64,000 nucleotides of DNA from Rickettsiella endosymbiont of Aleochara curtula (GTDB lineage Bacteria; Pseudomonadota; Gammaproteobacteria; Diplorickettsiales; Diplorickettsiaceae), in assembly GCF_964030935.1 (NCBI RefSeq), contig NZ_OZ034990.1:434001-498000 (forward strand). The letters are read 5' to 3'. Shown here piece after piece: positions 45,544 to 55,578 of the stretch. How positions within the stretch are numbered: position 1 is the stretch's first letter; every line of letters begins with the position of its first letter. The notes beneath the pieces were generated by a model. That model did no database searches. It saw only the letters and a list, made by a program, of their open reading frames with translations, and was not told where the DNA came from. The position numbers and the translations under genes were made by a program.

Positions 45544-46346
45544 AATTCCCCATCTAAAAAGTAGTGCAAAAAAGCATTAAAAGAACAAGTTGTCAGCCTA
45601 GGGCTGACAAGCCCACTGACAAATCCATAGCTCATAGTAGAAGCCAACTTAAGCATAGCAAAACTTTCAAGTAAAACAAAATCTGATAAACATTAGGCTC
45701 AACCGTGCTTAAGTCCTGAGCATAACTCCCGCCCCCAGGGGATTAGCCACCCCTGGTAAAACTGCTCTAAAGCCCTGTGCCCCAGGCCCTGTTTTGATTG
45801 CCAACCTACTAAATACTGTTATAATGAATCCTAGATTTAGTTTCCCGTGTCAGCATATAGCTCGGTTAATCCCCTCTATTTAACTGACACAAAACAGAGC
45901 GAAATGATAAGAAATCAACGTTTTGTCTATAGAGCTAACTAAAGTAAAAAATTTTAATTTTTTATAAATTTAAATTGTTTTTGGTGATCAACTAATCCCA
46001 AAATCATAAAATTAGTCCGGCTTCTTAAGTTTGCAACCTTTTATTTGGAACGATATTCTTCCGGTGCGGATTTTATGGGCAGTATTATTGTTCATAAAAA
46101 AGATATATTGAGAATATGCAAGCGTGTAATCCGTGTTAAAAATCAGTTATTTGAAACCTATGCTATTTAGCTCAAAGGCAAAAAAGAGCTTATGCAAAGA
46201 ATCCTATTGATTCACTTACCCTTTTTAAATTCATTAAGTGGTCATTGTTTCAGGGTATAGCAACCGTTTTAATTTTTTTAACCGCGATTACCACGTTTAC
46301 AGATAAGCAAGCTTAGTTGAGCCTTCATACAAAATAGGATTCAACG
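45544..46346. other. 800-base intergenic region: palindromes and probable long rne leader
   Basis: No credible gene. Contains a perfect 9-bp inverted repeat TTGTCAGCC-TAG-GGCTGACAA (45590-45610), a perfect 7-bp repeat CCAGGGG/CCCCTGG (45735-45756), and a sigma-70-like promoter TTGCCA-N16-TATAAT (45798-45825) pointing to rne, followed by a GTGTCAG/CTGACAC stem (45847-45890). An open frame without a start codon (45988-46170) may be gene debris. Confidence 0.55.
45798..45825 (+). promoter_or_regulatory. Predicted sigma-70 promoter for rne
   Basis: TTGCCA and TATAAT boxes separated by 16 bases. It would give a leader of about 510 bases before the RNase E gene, in keeping with the long structured autoregulatory leader of rne in Escherichia coli. 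Confidence 0.55.
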
Positions 46347-48722
46347 ATGCATAATGAAAAGAATCGAATATTAATCAATGCTAATCAACCCGGAGAAATC
46401 CGCGTTGCTTTGCTCGAAGAAAACAAACTCTCCGACCTAGATATTGAATATAGTGGTCAAGAACAAAAAAAATCCAATATCTATAAAGGAAAAATCAGCC
46501 GCATTGAGCCCAGCTTAGAGGCTGCATTCATCGACTATGGCGCTGATCGTCATGGTTTTTTACCCTTCAAAGAAATTGCCCCTACTTACTGCAAGGGGAG
46601 AAATCATGAGTCACACACCATTAAACATTCGCTGAAAGTCGGCCAGGAAGTGATGGTGCAAATTGAAAAAGAAGAGCGTGGCAATAAAGGGGCCGCTTTA
46701 ACGACTTATATAACCTTACCGGGTAGTTACTTAGTACTGATGCCAAATAATCCTGGCGCGGGTGGTATTTCCCGTCGTATCGAAGGAGAAGAACGTCGCG
46801 AAATGCAGGATCTACTCAGTCAAATGGAACTTTCTGGGGAAATGGGTCTCATTCTGCGTACCGCAGGTGTCGGTCGTGAATTCCATGAACTACAAAATGA
46901 TTTAAATTTACTCTTGCAACAATGGAACGCCATCCAAAAAGCCTTTAACGAGCGTTCCGCTCCATTTCTAATTTTTCAAGAAGGCGATCTGATTACACGT
47001 TCGATACGTGATTATTTAAGACGTGATATTGACGAAATTATTATTGATGACAAAAAAATCTACGAAAAAATTAAGCATTACATCGAGCAAATTCGACCTG
47101 ATTTTGTTTCCCGAATCACCCTGTACGAAAATACTATCCCTTTGTTTATGTATTTTGATATTGAAGAAGCAGTTGAATCTGCGTTTAAGCGCAAAATAGA
47201 ACTTCCATCAGGCGCTACCATCGTTATCGATCGCACCGAAGCCTTAGTTTCCATTGATATTAACTCTGGTCGTTCTACCAAAAATGAAGATATTGAAGAA
47301 ACGGCGGTTGCCACCAATCTTGAAGCCGCTAAAGAAATTGCCCATCAATTACGCGTACGTGATTTAGGTGGCTTGATTGTCATTGACTTTATCGATATGA
47401 GTTCAGAAGACAATCAACGCAAAGTTGAAAATTGTTTACGTTTAGCCACTAAAAAAGATCGCGCACGTATACAAATCGGTCGAATTTCCGCATTTGGATT
47501 GTTAGAAATGTCACGACAACGTTTGCGTCATTCCTTAGGAAAGGCCAATGAGACCCTGTGTTCACGATGCAATGGTGAAGGCACCATACGAACTATCGAA
47601 TCATTAACCTTATCCCTATTGCGTGCAGTAGAAAAAGAAGCGTTAAAGAAATCAACTCAACAAATACGCGTCGAAATACCCGTCGATATGGCTACTTATC
47701 TCATTAATGAAAAACGTCTGGCCATACAGCAAATTGAGCAACGCTATAAAATAAACATATTGTTAATTCCTAACCCGTATTGGCAATCTCCACAATATAA
47801 AATTACGGGTCTAGGCCATAACATTAATCTACAGGCCAGCGAAAACGCTAGCTATCAAATGCTTGATAAATCTTGCACAGAATCACCGCTACCCTATAAC
47901 GCACCTAACCTTAAACCTATAGAAACCCCGGCTGTAAAACCACTGACTTTTGCACTGAGCAAACATAAAACTAAAACCCAATTAGGCTTATTAAGTCGAT
48001 TGCTAGGCATGTTAAAAGATTTAGGCAAAACAACTAAAGTTGAGCCTAGTAATAAACCCCTGAAAAAAGAGACCGGCACCGCGTTTACACACAGTCATCC
48101 CAAAGATGCTCCCCATAGACACTCTTCAGAACGACGTTATTCGAAACCAAATCGTAATAATCGCCTGCGCAATCACCGCCGCGATGACAGACGTGACAAA
48201 GACGGAGAACATGGCAGCGAAAGCAATGGTGGACAGCACCATCATAACGGCAGCAAACCATCCCATCATCGGTATAATAAACATCATCAGCAACGTAATG
48301 AGTCACCTCATCAACAACAAAACCCGCAACATACGACTAAACCGGTTGCTACCCCGGTTGCTGCACCCGTAGAAAGAAAACCATTACCTAATAAAAGGAA
48401 ACCCGCTGAAAGAACAATCAATAAACACGAAAATAAATCAAACCAGCAAGCACATCGAGCAGAGCATATAACACCTAAGCCTGCGTTAAATACCACGGAA
48501 AGAAAAGTCATTCCTCAACAACAAGCGATGGAAAAATCTGCACCGACTATAGAGAAAAAACCAGTTGCTGAAGCTATAACTAACAACTCTATCAATTCTA
48601 CCACACCTACTAATACGAGTAATCCAACTACACAGCGTCGCAATACACGACGATATGGTGGCGAGCCCAAATTGCGTCATCGTAGTTATAGTCATTATGA
48701 AGATCAAAAAACTAAAAATTAA
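46347..48722 (+). CDS. rne: Ribonuclease E
   Basis: Endoribonuclease for mRNA decay and rRNA/tRNA processing. 791 aa. N-terminal catalytic part: S1 domain (KSNIYKGKISRIEPSLEAAF), the catalytic DNase-I-like segment with SIDINSGRST and IVIDFIDM holding the two metal-binding Asp residues, and the Zn-link CSRCNGEG. The C-terminal third is low-complexity and very basic, rich in His, Asn, Arg and Lys (HHHNGSKPSHHRYNKHH), presumably an RNA-binding and degradosome scaffold. Ribosome site AGGA. Confidence 0.95.
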   Translation: MHNEKNRILINANQPGEIRVALLEENKLSDLDIEYSGQEQKKSNIYKGKISRIEPSLEAAFIDYGADRHGFLPFKEIAPTYCKGRNHESHTIKHSLKVGQEVMVQIEKEERGNKGAALTTYITLPGSYLVLMPNNPGAGGISRRIEGEERREMQDLLSQMELSGEMGLILRTAGVGREFHELQNDLNLLLQQWNAIQKAFNERSAPFLIFQEGDLITRSIRDYLRRDIDEIIIDDKKIYEKIKHYIEQIRPDFVSRITLYENTIPLFMYFDIEEAVESAFKRKIELPSGATIVIDRTEALVSIDINSGRSTKNEDIEETAVATNLEAAKEIAHQLRVRDLGGLIVIDFIDMSSEDNQRKVENCLRLATKKDRARIQIGRISAFGLLEMSRQRLRHSLGKANETLCSRCNGEGTIRTIESLTLSLLRAVEKEALKKSTQQIRVEIPVDMATYLINEKRLAIQQIEQRYKINILLIPNPYWQSPQYKITGLGHNINLQASENASYQMLDKSCTESPLPYNAPNLKPIETPAVKPLTFALSKHKTKTQLGLLSRLLGMLKDLGKTTKVEPSNKPLKKETGTAFTHSHPKDAPHRHSSERRYSKPNRNNRLRNHRRDDRRDKDGEHGSESNGGQHHHNGSKPSHHRYNKHHQQRNESPHQQQNPQHTTKPVATPVAAPVERKPLPNKRKPAERTINKHENKSNQQAHRAEHITPKPALNTTERKVIPQQQAMEKSAPTIEKKPVAEAITNNSINSTTPTNTSNPTTQRRNTRRYGGEPKLRHRSYSHYEDQKTKN

Positions 48723-48761
48723 TTCATACCACTATTTTTAGCCCATGCATTTAAGTTTTCA

Positions 48762-48784
48762 CCCTCGGTATCGATTATCGAGGG
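48762..48784 (+). terminator. Possible terminator hairpin after rne
   Basis: CCCTCG and CGAGGG arms with an 11-base loop 40 bases after the rne stop; no T run follows, so a Rho-independent role is doubtful. Confidence 0.35.
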
Positions 48785-48935
48785 CTTGCTTAAGCCTACT
48801 CTCCCTTTAGCTATTTAATTTTGAAAAATTAAATATTGCAAATAATTTTCATAAAATTTATTATTTTTTATTTAAAAAATTTATTGTATGATATGTGCTG
48901 AAAAGGATATAAACCATCAATAATAAGGAAATAAT

Positions 48936-51900
48936 ATGCAGCGCTATTATTACATATTGGATCAATTAAATTTACCCAGCGTCCTCCAACTTAAAACTTA
49001 TCTAATCAATAATACAGAAAAATTAAGTGCATTTAACCAACCCGGCAACACAGATAAATCAACTGCTGAGCTCTCCGCTGAGTTATTCAAACTATTTCTA
49101 ACCGGTCTTGAATTAAAAACCTTTAAAGGCTGGGATTTACGTGCAGTCAATTTTACACAAATTAATGCAGAATTTTCCAGGAATAATAATCAAACGAATG
49201 ATGCTACGAGTCTCTTCAAAAATTTAGATTTGTCGAATGCCAATTTAGAAAATGTAGAATTATCTCATCTAGATTTTTCAGAATCGAACTTTATCGGTAC
49301 CAATTTAAAATACTCAACGTTAAAATCCATGCGCTTAGTAGGCTCAGACATGACGCGCGCGGACTTAACCCAGGCCGATTTAAGTCAAGCAACGTTGAAC
49401 GAGGTGATTTTTAAAAAAAGTATTTTAAAAAGAGCCAATCTGAAAAATTGCCAATTAAGAAAAGCTAATCTAGAAAAAGCAGATTTGCAACGCTGTCAGC
49501 TTGATAATGCTGATTTACGTGAAGCTAATTTTTCTGATTGCGATTTAGGAGATGCTAGTTTAGCGGGAACTAATGCACAAGACGTCAATTTTTCTCGAGC
49601 CATTTTAAAAAACGCTTCGTTATATTTTGCTAATTTAAGTCGCGCTAATTTTAGAGGGGCTAATCTTGATCAGGCTAATCTGAGTGGTAGCAATAAAACC
49701 GATATTAACATAGAAGGCACTTCAATCAATCAAGTAAGCATCCCCTATGATCAAACCGCTTATTTTGAATGGGAAGATATTAAATCACTCAGCTATCGAA
49801 AGTATCCTGCCAGATATACCTTAAGTCCGCAGCAATCGACTCAAGACAAAAGTATAGGACTGGCGTTAATGGAACGCTGTCTACCGGTGGATATGCCTAG
49901 AGCAATTGCCTGCAAAATTTCTTGGGCTGATGTCGATATTTTCACTTTTGACGGTCAATACACTTGCGATGTTAAAGAAATAGTGATTAATGGGCAATCG
50001 TTTCTTTGGTATTTAAAATATAAAGATGAAGCGACGCAAAGCCAATGGTTATATTTGGCAGACGTCGTAAACGTCACTACTCAGGCACAAACTACGATAA
50101 AAGATTTAATTCATTTTCAAAAATTAAGTCCTATGCTTAATACGGCGATGCTAGAAATTGAAAGTAAAGCGCGAGATTTAAAAAATAGCTCGTCGGTCGA
50201 TAATTTGTCAGTCACCACGCCCTCTTCGCTCGAATTTGATTTTAGTGAATCACAAAACATAATGCAGCCAAACCCAATTTATGTTTCATTAAATAGTACA
50301 CTTTTTAATGTTAATACTGTCACTACCCAAAAAAATGCAGCTATTGCCAACCGTACTTTAAGTTACGATGTCAGTTTTGATTTTCTTTCAACTGAAATTC
50401 AAGCGTTATTAGGCATAATTAAATCAATTTCGATCTATAAATGGCCTTCAGCGCCGGAGACTATTTTTTTCTATCAATTAACACCAGAAACTCATTTTAA
50501 TGAGCAACAAATTGCTAGCTTAACGGGCACGCTGAATAGGACTCAATACACGCCACTCTTGCAAAAATTTCCAGATGTTTTTACTCGCTGCGAGCAAAGC
50601 TGTTGGAACGTTACTTTATCCGACAACGATGTCCTACGTCATACGCTGATACAGCTCGTCAATTCAGTAAGTTCCACTAAAGCCATCGTAAGTTTTTCAC
50701 AAAATTTAAGCTCTATTTTACCTAATCGGCATATTTTACAGTTCACTGATAATACTAAAATGATGTTCGCTAAAGAAAAAAACTGGCTCGCAGAAACGAT
50801 CAATAATCAAACGTTAGCGGCGCTCACTCCGGCCTACACTAAACTAGCAAAACGTCTTAATATTAGTATGACCATGCTTAATCCTGTTACTAATGAGTTG
50901 CTCAATATCGGCGATTGCAACCATCAAATACTGCAAAATCATCCTGTACATATCAGCCATCTGGTGGATAACAGTCATGGCAAAAAATTTGTGATTAGTG
51001 GGGGGCCTACTCTATTAACTCAAAATCATTTTCCCTTACCCAATGTGACTCTCTATGCAACAAGTAAAGGTAGATATAATAGCCTATTAGATTTTCGGCC
51101 TTTAGCTAAGCAAATTAAACAAGATTTCAATGCGAGCTTAGCGATTCTTTTATTAAAAAAAGATAACGATATCATCTTAAAGCGCAGTCTAATTATTTCT
51201 AAGAATGAAACTTTTCAATTCAGTGTGCCGGTTATTTCGGTGCGTTTAAAAAATGCACGCAGCGATCACTGGTATAGGAATTTAAAGATTATTCCCAACA
51301 CTGCCACCACCCAATTAACGCTACATGGTATAAACCTGCAGTTAACGCCTCTTCCATTACAACTTAAGGTAAACGCTGGTAGTACCGATTTCATATCGGT
51401 TCATCAATTAGAATCAAACAGTCGTATTTTTATACCTAGAACCATTGATCATCACAGTTTTTTTTATAATGGAGAGGACTTGGTGCTAACCAATGCGTAC
51501 ACTCCAAACTTAGAAATCAACCAACTATGTAATATAGTATTAGAAGGTTTTCACCAAGAATTAGAAAAAGGATTGAGCTTTTCCTTGGAATTTACTAACC
51601 AAAAAATCGTTCTTTTAGAAGAAGCGGAAAAAATACGCCATGCAGCTAGCTCGTGGAATCAAAGTTTACATCAATATAAAAATACATTATTTAGAAATGC
51701 CTATCAGCAGGGGCAGCTCCCCAGTTCCTCTCTTTTTCGAGATGATTGTTATAATCCGATTATTTTTTATATCGATACCGATGCAAACTGGGAAAGAAAA
51801 CGTCGTTCTATTAGCATTATCCCTTTAACACCTGCTCCTTCTGTAGCGGCGCCCACAGCAAGTAATAGCGTTCGCTCAACTGGAATGCTTCAAACTAGCG

Positions 51901-52631
51901 TAAAGACCATTAAAGAGAGTGTAAAATGGCTGAGTGACAAAATGTTTTCTGCTACCCCATCTACTCACGATAAACCCTGGGAAACGGCATATAATTACTA
52001 CGTAGATTATGATCGTGGACAATTAAAACAGCAAAAAGCTCGTTTAATAAAAAAGAAAATCAAACAAGCACACATAACAACAGCGATTGCTCCTGCCAGC
52101 ACGCACAACAAGCAAGCAATGATTGCAACAACTCCGTACAAACAGGAATTAACTCAGATAAAAAACAGACCAAAAGCCGCGCGTCTCGAAAATTCATCTC
52201 AGCAAAAATCAGAAAAAATAAGCGTCAATAATAATAGTACTTATAAATCTAATCCGACCCAGCAACATCAGAATAAACCGAGCAACACAAACCCTGATAA
52301 AAACAATCTATGTATAGCTGCACCAAGTTTTTTTAATACAAATGTTAATGGCGTAAAAAGTCTGGAATGGAGGGAGCAATCTATTCGAAAAGAGTTAGCA
52401 GGCAGCCATGCACATCACCAACAAAGCAAACCAACTAAGGGTCTATCACAAGCTACAGCATCTAGTAATAGCAACGAAATGCTTTTTGCTTTCACATTTT
52501 TAGCAAAATGCATGAATAAAGAAAGTCGAACGCATATTAATCCCAAAATAAAGCACGCACAACAACAACTCGATAGACAAACATACTATAAAATACCCGG
52601 TCAACCCCTAGGAATGGGTATCCCCCGATAA
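48936..52631 (+). CDS. Large pentapeptide-repeat protein, effector candidate
   Basis: 1231 aa. Residues about 95-265 are pentapeptide repeats (A[D/N]LxxA type: LDLSNANLENV, RADLTQADLSQATL, RANFRGANLDQANL), which form a right-handed beta-helix. About 700 residues of unrecognised alpha/beta sequence follow, then a Lys/Gln/Ser/Asn-rich low-complexity C-terminus (from about 1000). No signal peptide. Ribosome site AAGGA. Pentapeptide proteins occur as gyrase protectors and as Legionella effectors; the length here favours the latter, by inference. Confidence 0.82.
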   Translation: MQRYYYILDQLNLPSVLQLKTYLINNTEKLSAFNQPGNTDKSTAELSAELFKLFLTGLELKTFKGWDLRAVNFTQINAEFSRNNNQTNDATSLFKNLDLSNANLENVELSHLDFSESNFIGTNLKYSTLKSMRLVGSDMTRADLTQADLSQATLNEVIFKKSILKRANLKNCQLRKANLEKADLQRCQLDNADLREANFSDCDLGDASLAGTNAQDVNFSRAILKNASLYFANLSRANFRGANLDQANLSGSNKTDINIEGTSINQVSIPYDQTAYFEWEDIKSLSYRKYPARYTLSPQQSTQDKSIGLALMERCLPVDMPRAIACKISWADVDIFTFDGQYTCDVKEIVINGQSFLWYLKYKDEATQSQWLYLADVVNVTTQAQTTIKDLIHFQKLSPMLNTAMLEIESKARDLKNSSSVDNLSVTTPSSLEFDFSESQNIMQPNPIYVSLNSTLFNVNTVTTQKNAAIANRTLSYDVSFDFLSTEIQALLGIIKSISIYKWPSAPETIFFYQLTPETHFNEQQIASLTGTLNRTQYTPLLQKFPDVFTRCEQSCWNVTLSDNDVLRHTLIQLVNSVSSTKAIVSFSQNLSSILPNRHILQFTDNTKMMFAKEKNWLAETINNQTLAALTPAYTKLAKRLNISMTMLNPVTNELLNIGDCNHQILQNHPVHISHLVDNSHGKKFVISGGPTLLTQNHFPLPNVTLYATSKGRYNSLLDFRPLAKQIKQDFNASLAILLLKKDNDIILKRSLIISKNETFQFSVPVISVRLKNARSDHWYRNLKIIPNTATTQLTLHGINLQLTPLPLQLKVNAGSTDFISVHQLESNSRIFIPRTIDHHSFFYNGEDLVLTNAYTPNLEINQLCNIVLEGFHQELEKGLSFSLEFTNQKIVLLEEAEKIRHAASSWNQSLHQYKNTLFRNAYQQGQLPSSSLFRDDCYNPIIFYIDTDANWERKRRSISIIPLTPAPSVAAPTASNSVRSTGMLQTSVKTIKESVKWLSDKMFSATPSTHDKPWETAYNYYVDYDRGQLKQQKARLIKKKIKQAHITTAIAPASTHNKQAMIATTPYKQELTQIKNRPKAARLENSSQQKSEKISVNNNSTYKSNPTQQHQNKPSNTNPDKNNLCIAAPSFFNTNVNGVKSLEWREQSIRKELAGSHAHHQQSKPTKGLSQATASSNSNEMLFAFTFLAKCMNKESRTHINPKIKHAQQQLDRQTYYKIPGQPLGMGIPR

Positions 52632-52647
52632 TATGAATTGTCGAATT

Positions 52648-52678
52648 AAATACCCATTAATCAACTTAGTGGGTATTT
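52648..52678 (+). terminator. Possible terminator hairpin after the pentapeptide gene
   Basis: AAATACCCA and TGGGTATTT, perfect 9-bp arms with a 13-base loop, 17 bases after the stop, with only a short T-rich end. Confidence 0.5.
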
Positions 52679-52802
52679 ATTAGCAGGCATTAAATTCATA
52701 AACAATTTCTGATTGCAAGCTAAACCTACAAGGAATTGCTGTTGCATTTTATAATCAAGAAGCATAGATTTAATAAAGGTTACTGCTTAAGGATATACAT
52801 CT

Positions 52803-53807
52803 ATGTTAAAAAAAATAATTTTTCTTGTTACCGCATTGAGTTTAACCGTTGCTAATCCTATTTTAGCAAAAAGCTACCGTAGAGTGGCGCTTATTTCAAG
52901 TTCCACGCAATACAATGAAGATAATATTGAGCAAATAAAACAAGAACTTGAAAAAAAATCTTATATCGTTAACACACAGTATTTAAATCAGGTTGTTTCC
53001 GATTTTGGCTATGTGAATACTGACCAAAGTCGCGCGAACGCGCTGCTCGCAGCACTATCCGATAAGCATATTGATATTATCTGGATGGTTCGTGGTGGCG
53101 CCGGCGCTATCAACCTATTTCCGGCATTATATGCGAATACAGATAAGTTAAAAAAACTAAAGCCAAAAATTATTGTTGGCTTTAGTGATGTCACCGCCAT
53201 CCACTATTTTGTTAATACTGTTTTAAACTGGCCCTCAGTACATGCCGTGGTGGCCGCTTACAATAAAGAAATGACCAAGCCAGATACTGAGAAAATCAAT
53301 ATCAATGATCGAGAAAGTATTCCATCGATTAAAAACTTATTCACTCAAGGTATTGTTTATCAAAATTTAATTCCATTAAATCAGTTTGCGTTACCACCCA
53401 TACAAGGAACACTATTAGGCGGCAATTTCACGCTAATCCAAGCTTTTTTTGCAACACGTTATGAGCATGACTTTACGAAGGATATATTAATTCTAGAAGA
53501 TACCGGCGTGAGCTTCAGACAACTGGATCGTAGCTTGCATCAACTGTTATACAAAACTGATTTTAAACCTAGGGCTATTGTGTTTGGACAGTTTTACCCC
53601 TTGGATCCTACCGATGAACAACGACTCATGTATAAAACTGTGATTAAAGATTTTGCTAAAAAAACCACTATCCCAGTTTATTACTTTCCTTATTTCGGGC
53701 ATGGTAGAGAAAATAAACCGTTTATATTTGGTCGCAGCGCTGCAATAAATTGCCCATCAAAACAGGAATATTGCACACTTAAACAAACTAAAATTACTAG
53801 TTTTTAA
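52803..53807 (+). CDS. Exported S66-family LD-carboxypeptidase
   Basis: 334 aa, LdcA/MccF-type serine peptidase cutting the L,D bond of murein tetrapeptides. Signal peptide (about residues 1-22, ending ILA-KSYRR), so periplasmic, unlike cytoplasmic LdcA of Escherichia coli. Catalytic triad candidates: Ser in GFSDVTAIH, Glu in LILEDTGVSFRQLDR, and His in YFGHGRENKPF. Followed 29 bases later by an exported M15 peptidase, so both probably trim peptidoglycan peptides together. Confidence 0.88.
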   Translation: MLKKIIFLVTALSLTVANPILAKSYRRVALISSSTQYNEDNIEQIKQELEKKSYIVNTQYLNQVVSDFGYVNTDQSRANALLAALSDKHIDIIWMVRGGAGAINLFPALYANTDKLKKLKPKIIVGFSDVTAIHYFVNTVLNWPSVHAVVAAYNKEMTKPDTEKININDRESIPSIKNLFTQGIVYQNLIPLNQFALPPIQGTLLGGNFTLIQAFFATRYEHDFTKDILILEDTGVSFRQLDRSLHQLLYKTDFKPRAIVFGQFYPLDPTDEQRLMYKTVIKDFAKKTTIPVYYFPYFGHGRENKPFIFGRSAAINCPSKQEYCTLKQTKITSF

Positions 53808-53836
53808 AAGTTTTACAATAACAAGGAGTGAATAGG

Positions 53837-54652
53837 ATGCCTAAAAAAATATTAAAAATAGCATGTGCACTGATTTTATCCAACGCACTGAGTTTTCCTG
53901 GTACGGCTGCCATCAAGCCGATAAGCACCGAGCAGTGTGAGAAAATGAAAAAGCAGCGTGTGATCACCGATAAAAATCCCGTCCCCTGCGACCGCTTAAG
54001 AACGGTAAGTTTTCCACTTATCAATTTTGCGGGTCGAGAAGATAAAGGGCAAGTTGTCGTACTCGATGCGCTTGCAGAACGTACACAAAGCATTTTTGAT
54101 ACGTTGTTCAAGCGAAAATTTCCAATCAACAAAGCAGTATTGATGGAAACCTATAATGGTGATGATCAAGCTTCGATGAACGATAATAATACTTCTGCCT
54201 TTAATGGTCGGCCGATAACCGGCGGATCGAATTGGTCCTTACACGCGTATGGCGTTGCTATTGATGTCAATCCATTACAAAATCCCTATATTTCGTTTGA
54301 TGAACTAGGTCATGCCACTATTTTACCTGCGCTGGCAGCAAAACAGTCCATCAATCGCTTAAATTACCGGCCTAAAAAAGATTTTCGAGCCGGTATGGCT
54401 GAGGACGCCATTGACATCTTTGCTGAAAATGGTTTTATTGGTTGGGGTGGCTATTGGAATTATCCGATTGATTATCAACACTTCGAAATTGGTAGCCGGA
54501 AATTTGTCGAGCAGCTCATTAACTTATCACCTTGCAAGGCACGACATGCCTTTGAACAATACGCCAGATCCTATACCGATTGTATGGCAAAAAGTTCAAC
54601 CTGTCCGCATGCTGCTGCGCGCGCGGCGTGTGTCGCAAAGATTATTCGATAA
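53837..54652 (+). CDS. Exported M15-family zinc peptidase (VanY/D-Ala-D-Ala carboxypeptidase-like)
   Basis: 271 aa with signal peptide (about residues 1-24, ending GTAA). Zinc motifs SLHAYGVAIDVNP (SxHxxGxAxD) and DYQHFEIG. The M15 clan includes D,D-carboxypeptidases and L-alanyl-D-glutamate endopeptidases; which reaction applies here is not visible. The C-terminal tail holds four cysteines (SPCKA, TDCMA, STCPH, AACVA), possibly two disulfides. ATG 53837 chosen over GTG 53828 for better spacing from AAGGAG. Confidence 0.87.
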   Translation: MPKKILKIACALILSNALSFPGTAAIKPISTEQCEKMKKQRVITDKNPVPCDRLRTVSFPLINFAGREDKGQVVVLDALAERTQSIFDTLFKRKFPINKAVLMETYNGDDQASMNDNNTSAFNGRPITGGSNWSLHAYGVAIDVNPLQNPYISFDELGHATILPALAAKQSINRLNYRPKKDFRAGMAEDAIDIFAENGFIGWGGYWNYPIDYQHFEIGSRKFVEQLINLSPCKARHAFEQYARSYTDCMAKSSTCPHAAARAACVAKIIR

Positions 54653-54733
54653 CGATTAGAAAAATAAGGAACGCAGCAACCAGTGCTCACCCAGCTGCAT
54701 GCCAGAAAAATTTTTTCACAAGGAGGAGTCGTC

Positions 54734-55570
54734 ATGAGTTATATAAAGGTTGGTGAAGAACATAAAACGGCTATCAAACTCTATTATAAAGATTGGGGCA
54801 AGGGACCAGCGGTAGTATTTAGCCATGGCTGGCCGCTGAATGCCGATGCCTTTGAAGATCAAATGCTGTTTCTCGCCGAGCAGGGTTACCGTTGCATTGC
54901 ACATGATCGACGTGGTCATGGTCGCTCCAGTCAAGCATGGCATGGTAATGATATGGATACATATGCCGATGATCTGGCTAAGTTAGTGACTGAACTCAAT
55001 CTAAAAGATGTTATCCATGTCGGCCATTCTACTGGCGGTGGCGAAATAGCACGTTACATAGGTCGACATGGAACAAAAAGAGTAGCGAAAGCCGTGCTTA
55101 TAGGTGCCGTTACACCTTTTATGTTAAAAACAGTCGCTAATCCTGACGGTCTTGACATGCAGGTATTTGATGAAATTCGTCAGAATGTATTGAAGGATCG
55201 TTCACAATTTTTTAAAGAATTTTCAGCGCCCTTCTATGGCGCTAATCGACCCGATGCGAAAGTCTCTCAGGGACTCAGAGATTCATTCTGGTTACTCGGC
55301 ATGCAAGCGGGTTTCAAAGCAGTTTTTGATTGCATTAAGGCGTTTTCTGAAACTGATTTCAGAACCGATCTAAAAAAATTTGATAGGCCAACACTAATTA
55401 TGCACGGAGATGACGATCAAATCGTACCGATTCAAAGCTCAGCATTACTTACGGTCAAGCTTGTAAAAGATGCTACATTAAAAATTTACCCGCATGCACC
55501 GCACGGTTTATGCTCGACGCAGAAAAACCAAATCAACCACGATCTACTCGCTTTTTTTAAACAAGGCTAA
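54734..55570 (+). CDS. Alpha/beta hydrolase, non-haem haloperoxidase-like
   Basis: 278 aa, resembling bacterial cofactor-free haloperoxidase/arylesterases. Triad: Ser in GHSTGGGE, Asp in [10 protein letters not shown], and His in PHAPHGL; oxyanion region [15 protein letters not shown]. The ATG at 54734 has a strong ribosome site (AAGGAGGAG); the ORF could extend upstream to 54683 but without support. No signal peptide. Substrate unknown. Confidence 0.9.
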   Translation: MSYIKVGEEHKTAIKLYYKDWGKGPAVVFSHGWPLNADAFEDQMLFLAEQGYRCIAHDRRGHGRSSQAWHGNDMDTYADDLAKLVTELNLKDVIHVGHSTGGGEIARYIGRHGTKRVAKAVLIGAVTPFMLKTVANPDGLDMQVFDEIRQNVLKDRSQFFKEFSAPFYGANRPDAKVSQGLRDSFWLLGMQAGFKAVFDCIKAFSETDFRTDLKKFDRPTLIMHGDDDQIVPIQSSALLTVKLVKDATLKIYPHAPHGLCSTQKNQINHDLLAFFKQG

Positions 55571-55578
55571 TTAACAAG

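Noticed and set aside
45988-46170. 60-codon open frame before rne as a gene
   Set aside because: No start codon until far inside and no ribosome site; perhaps debris of an old gene, noted only in the intergenic entry.
48085-48711. Open frames opposite the 3' part of rne
   Set aside because: They reflect the low-complexity His/Asn/Lys coding sequence of RNase E and lack initiation signals.
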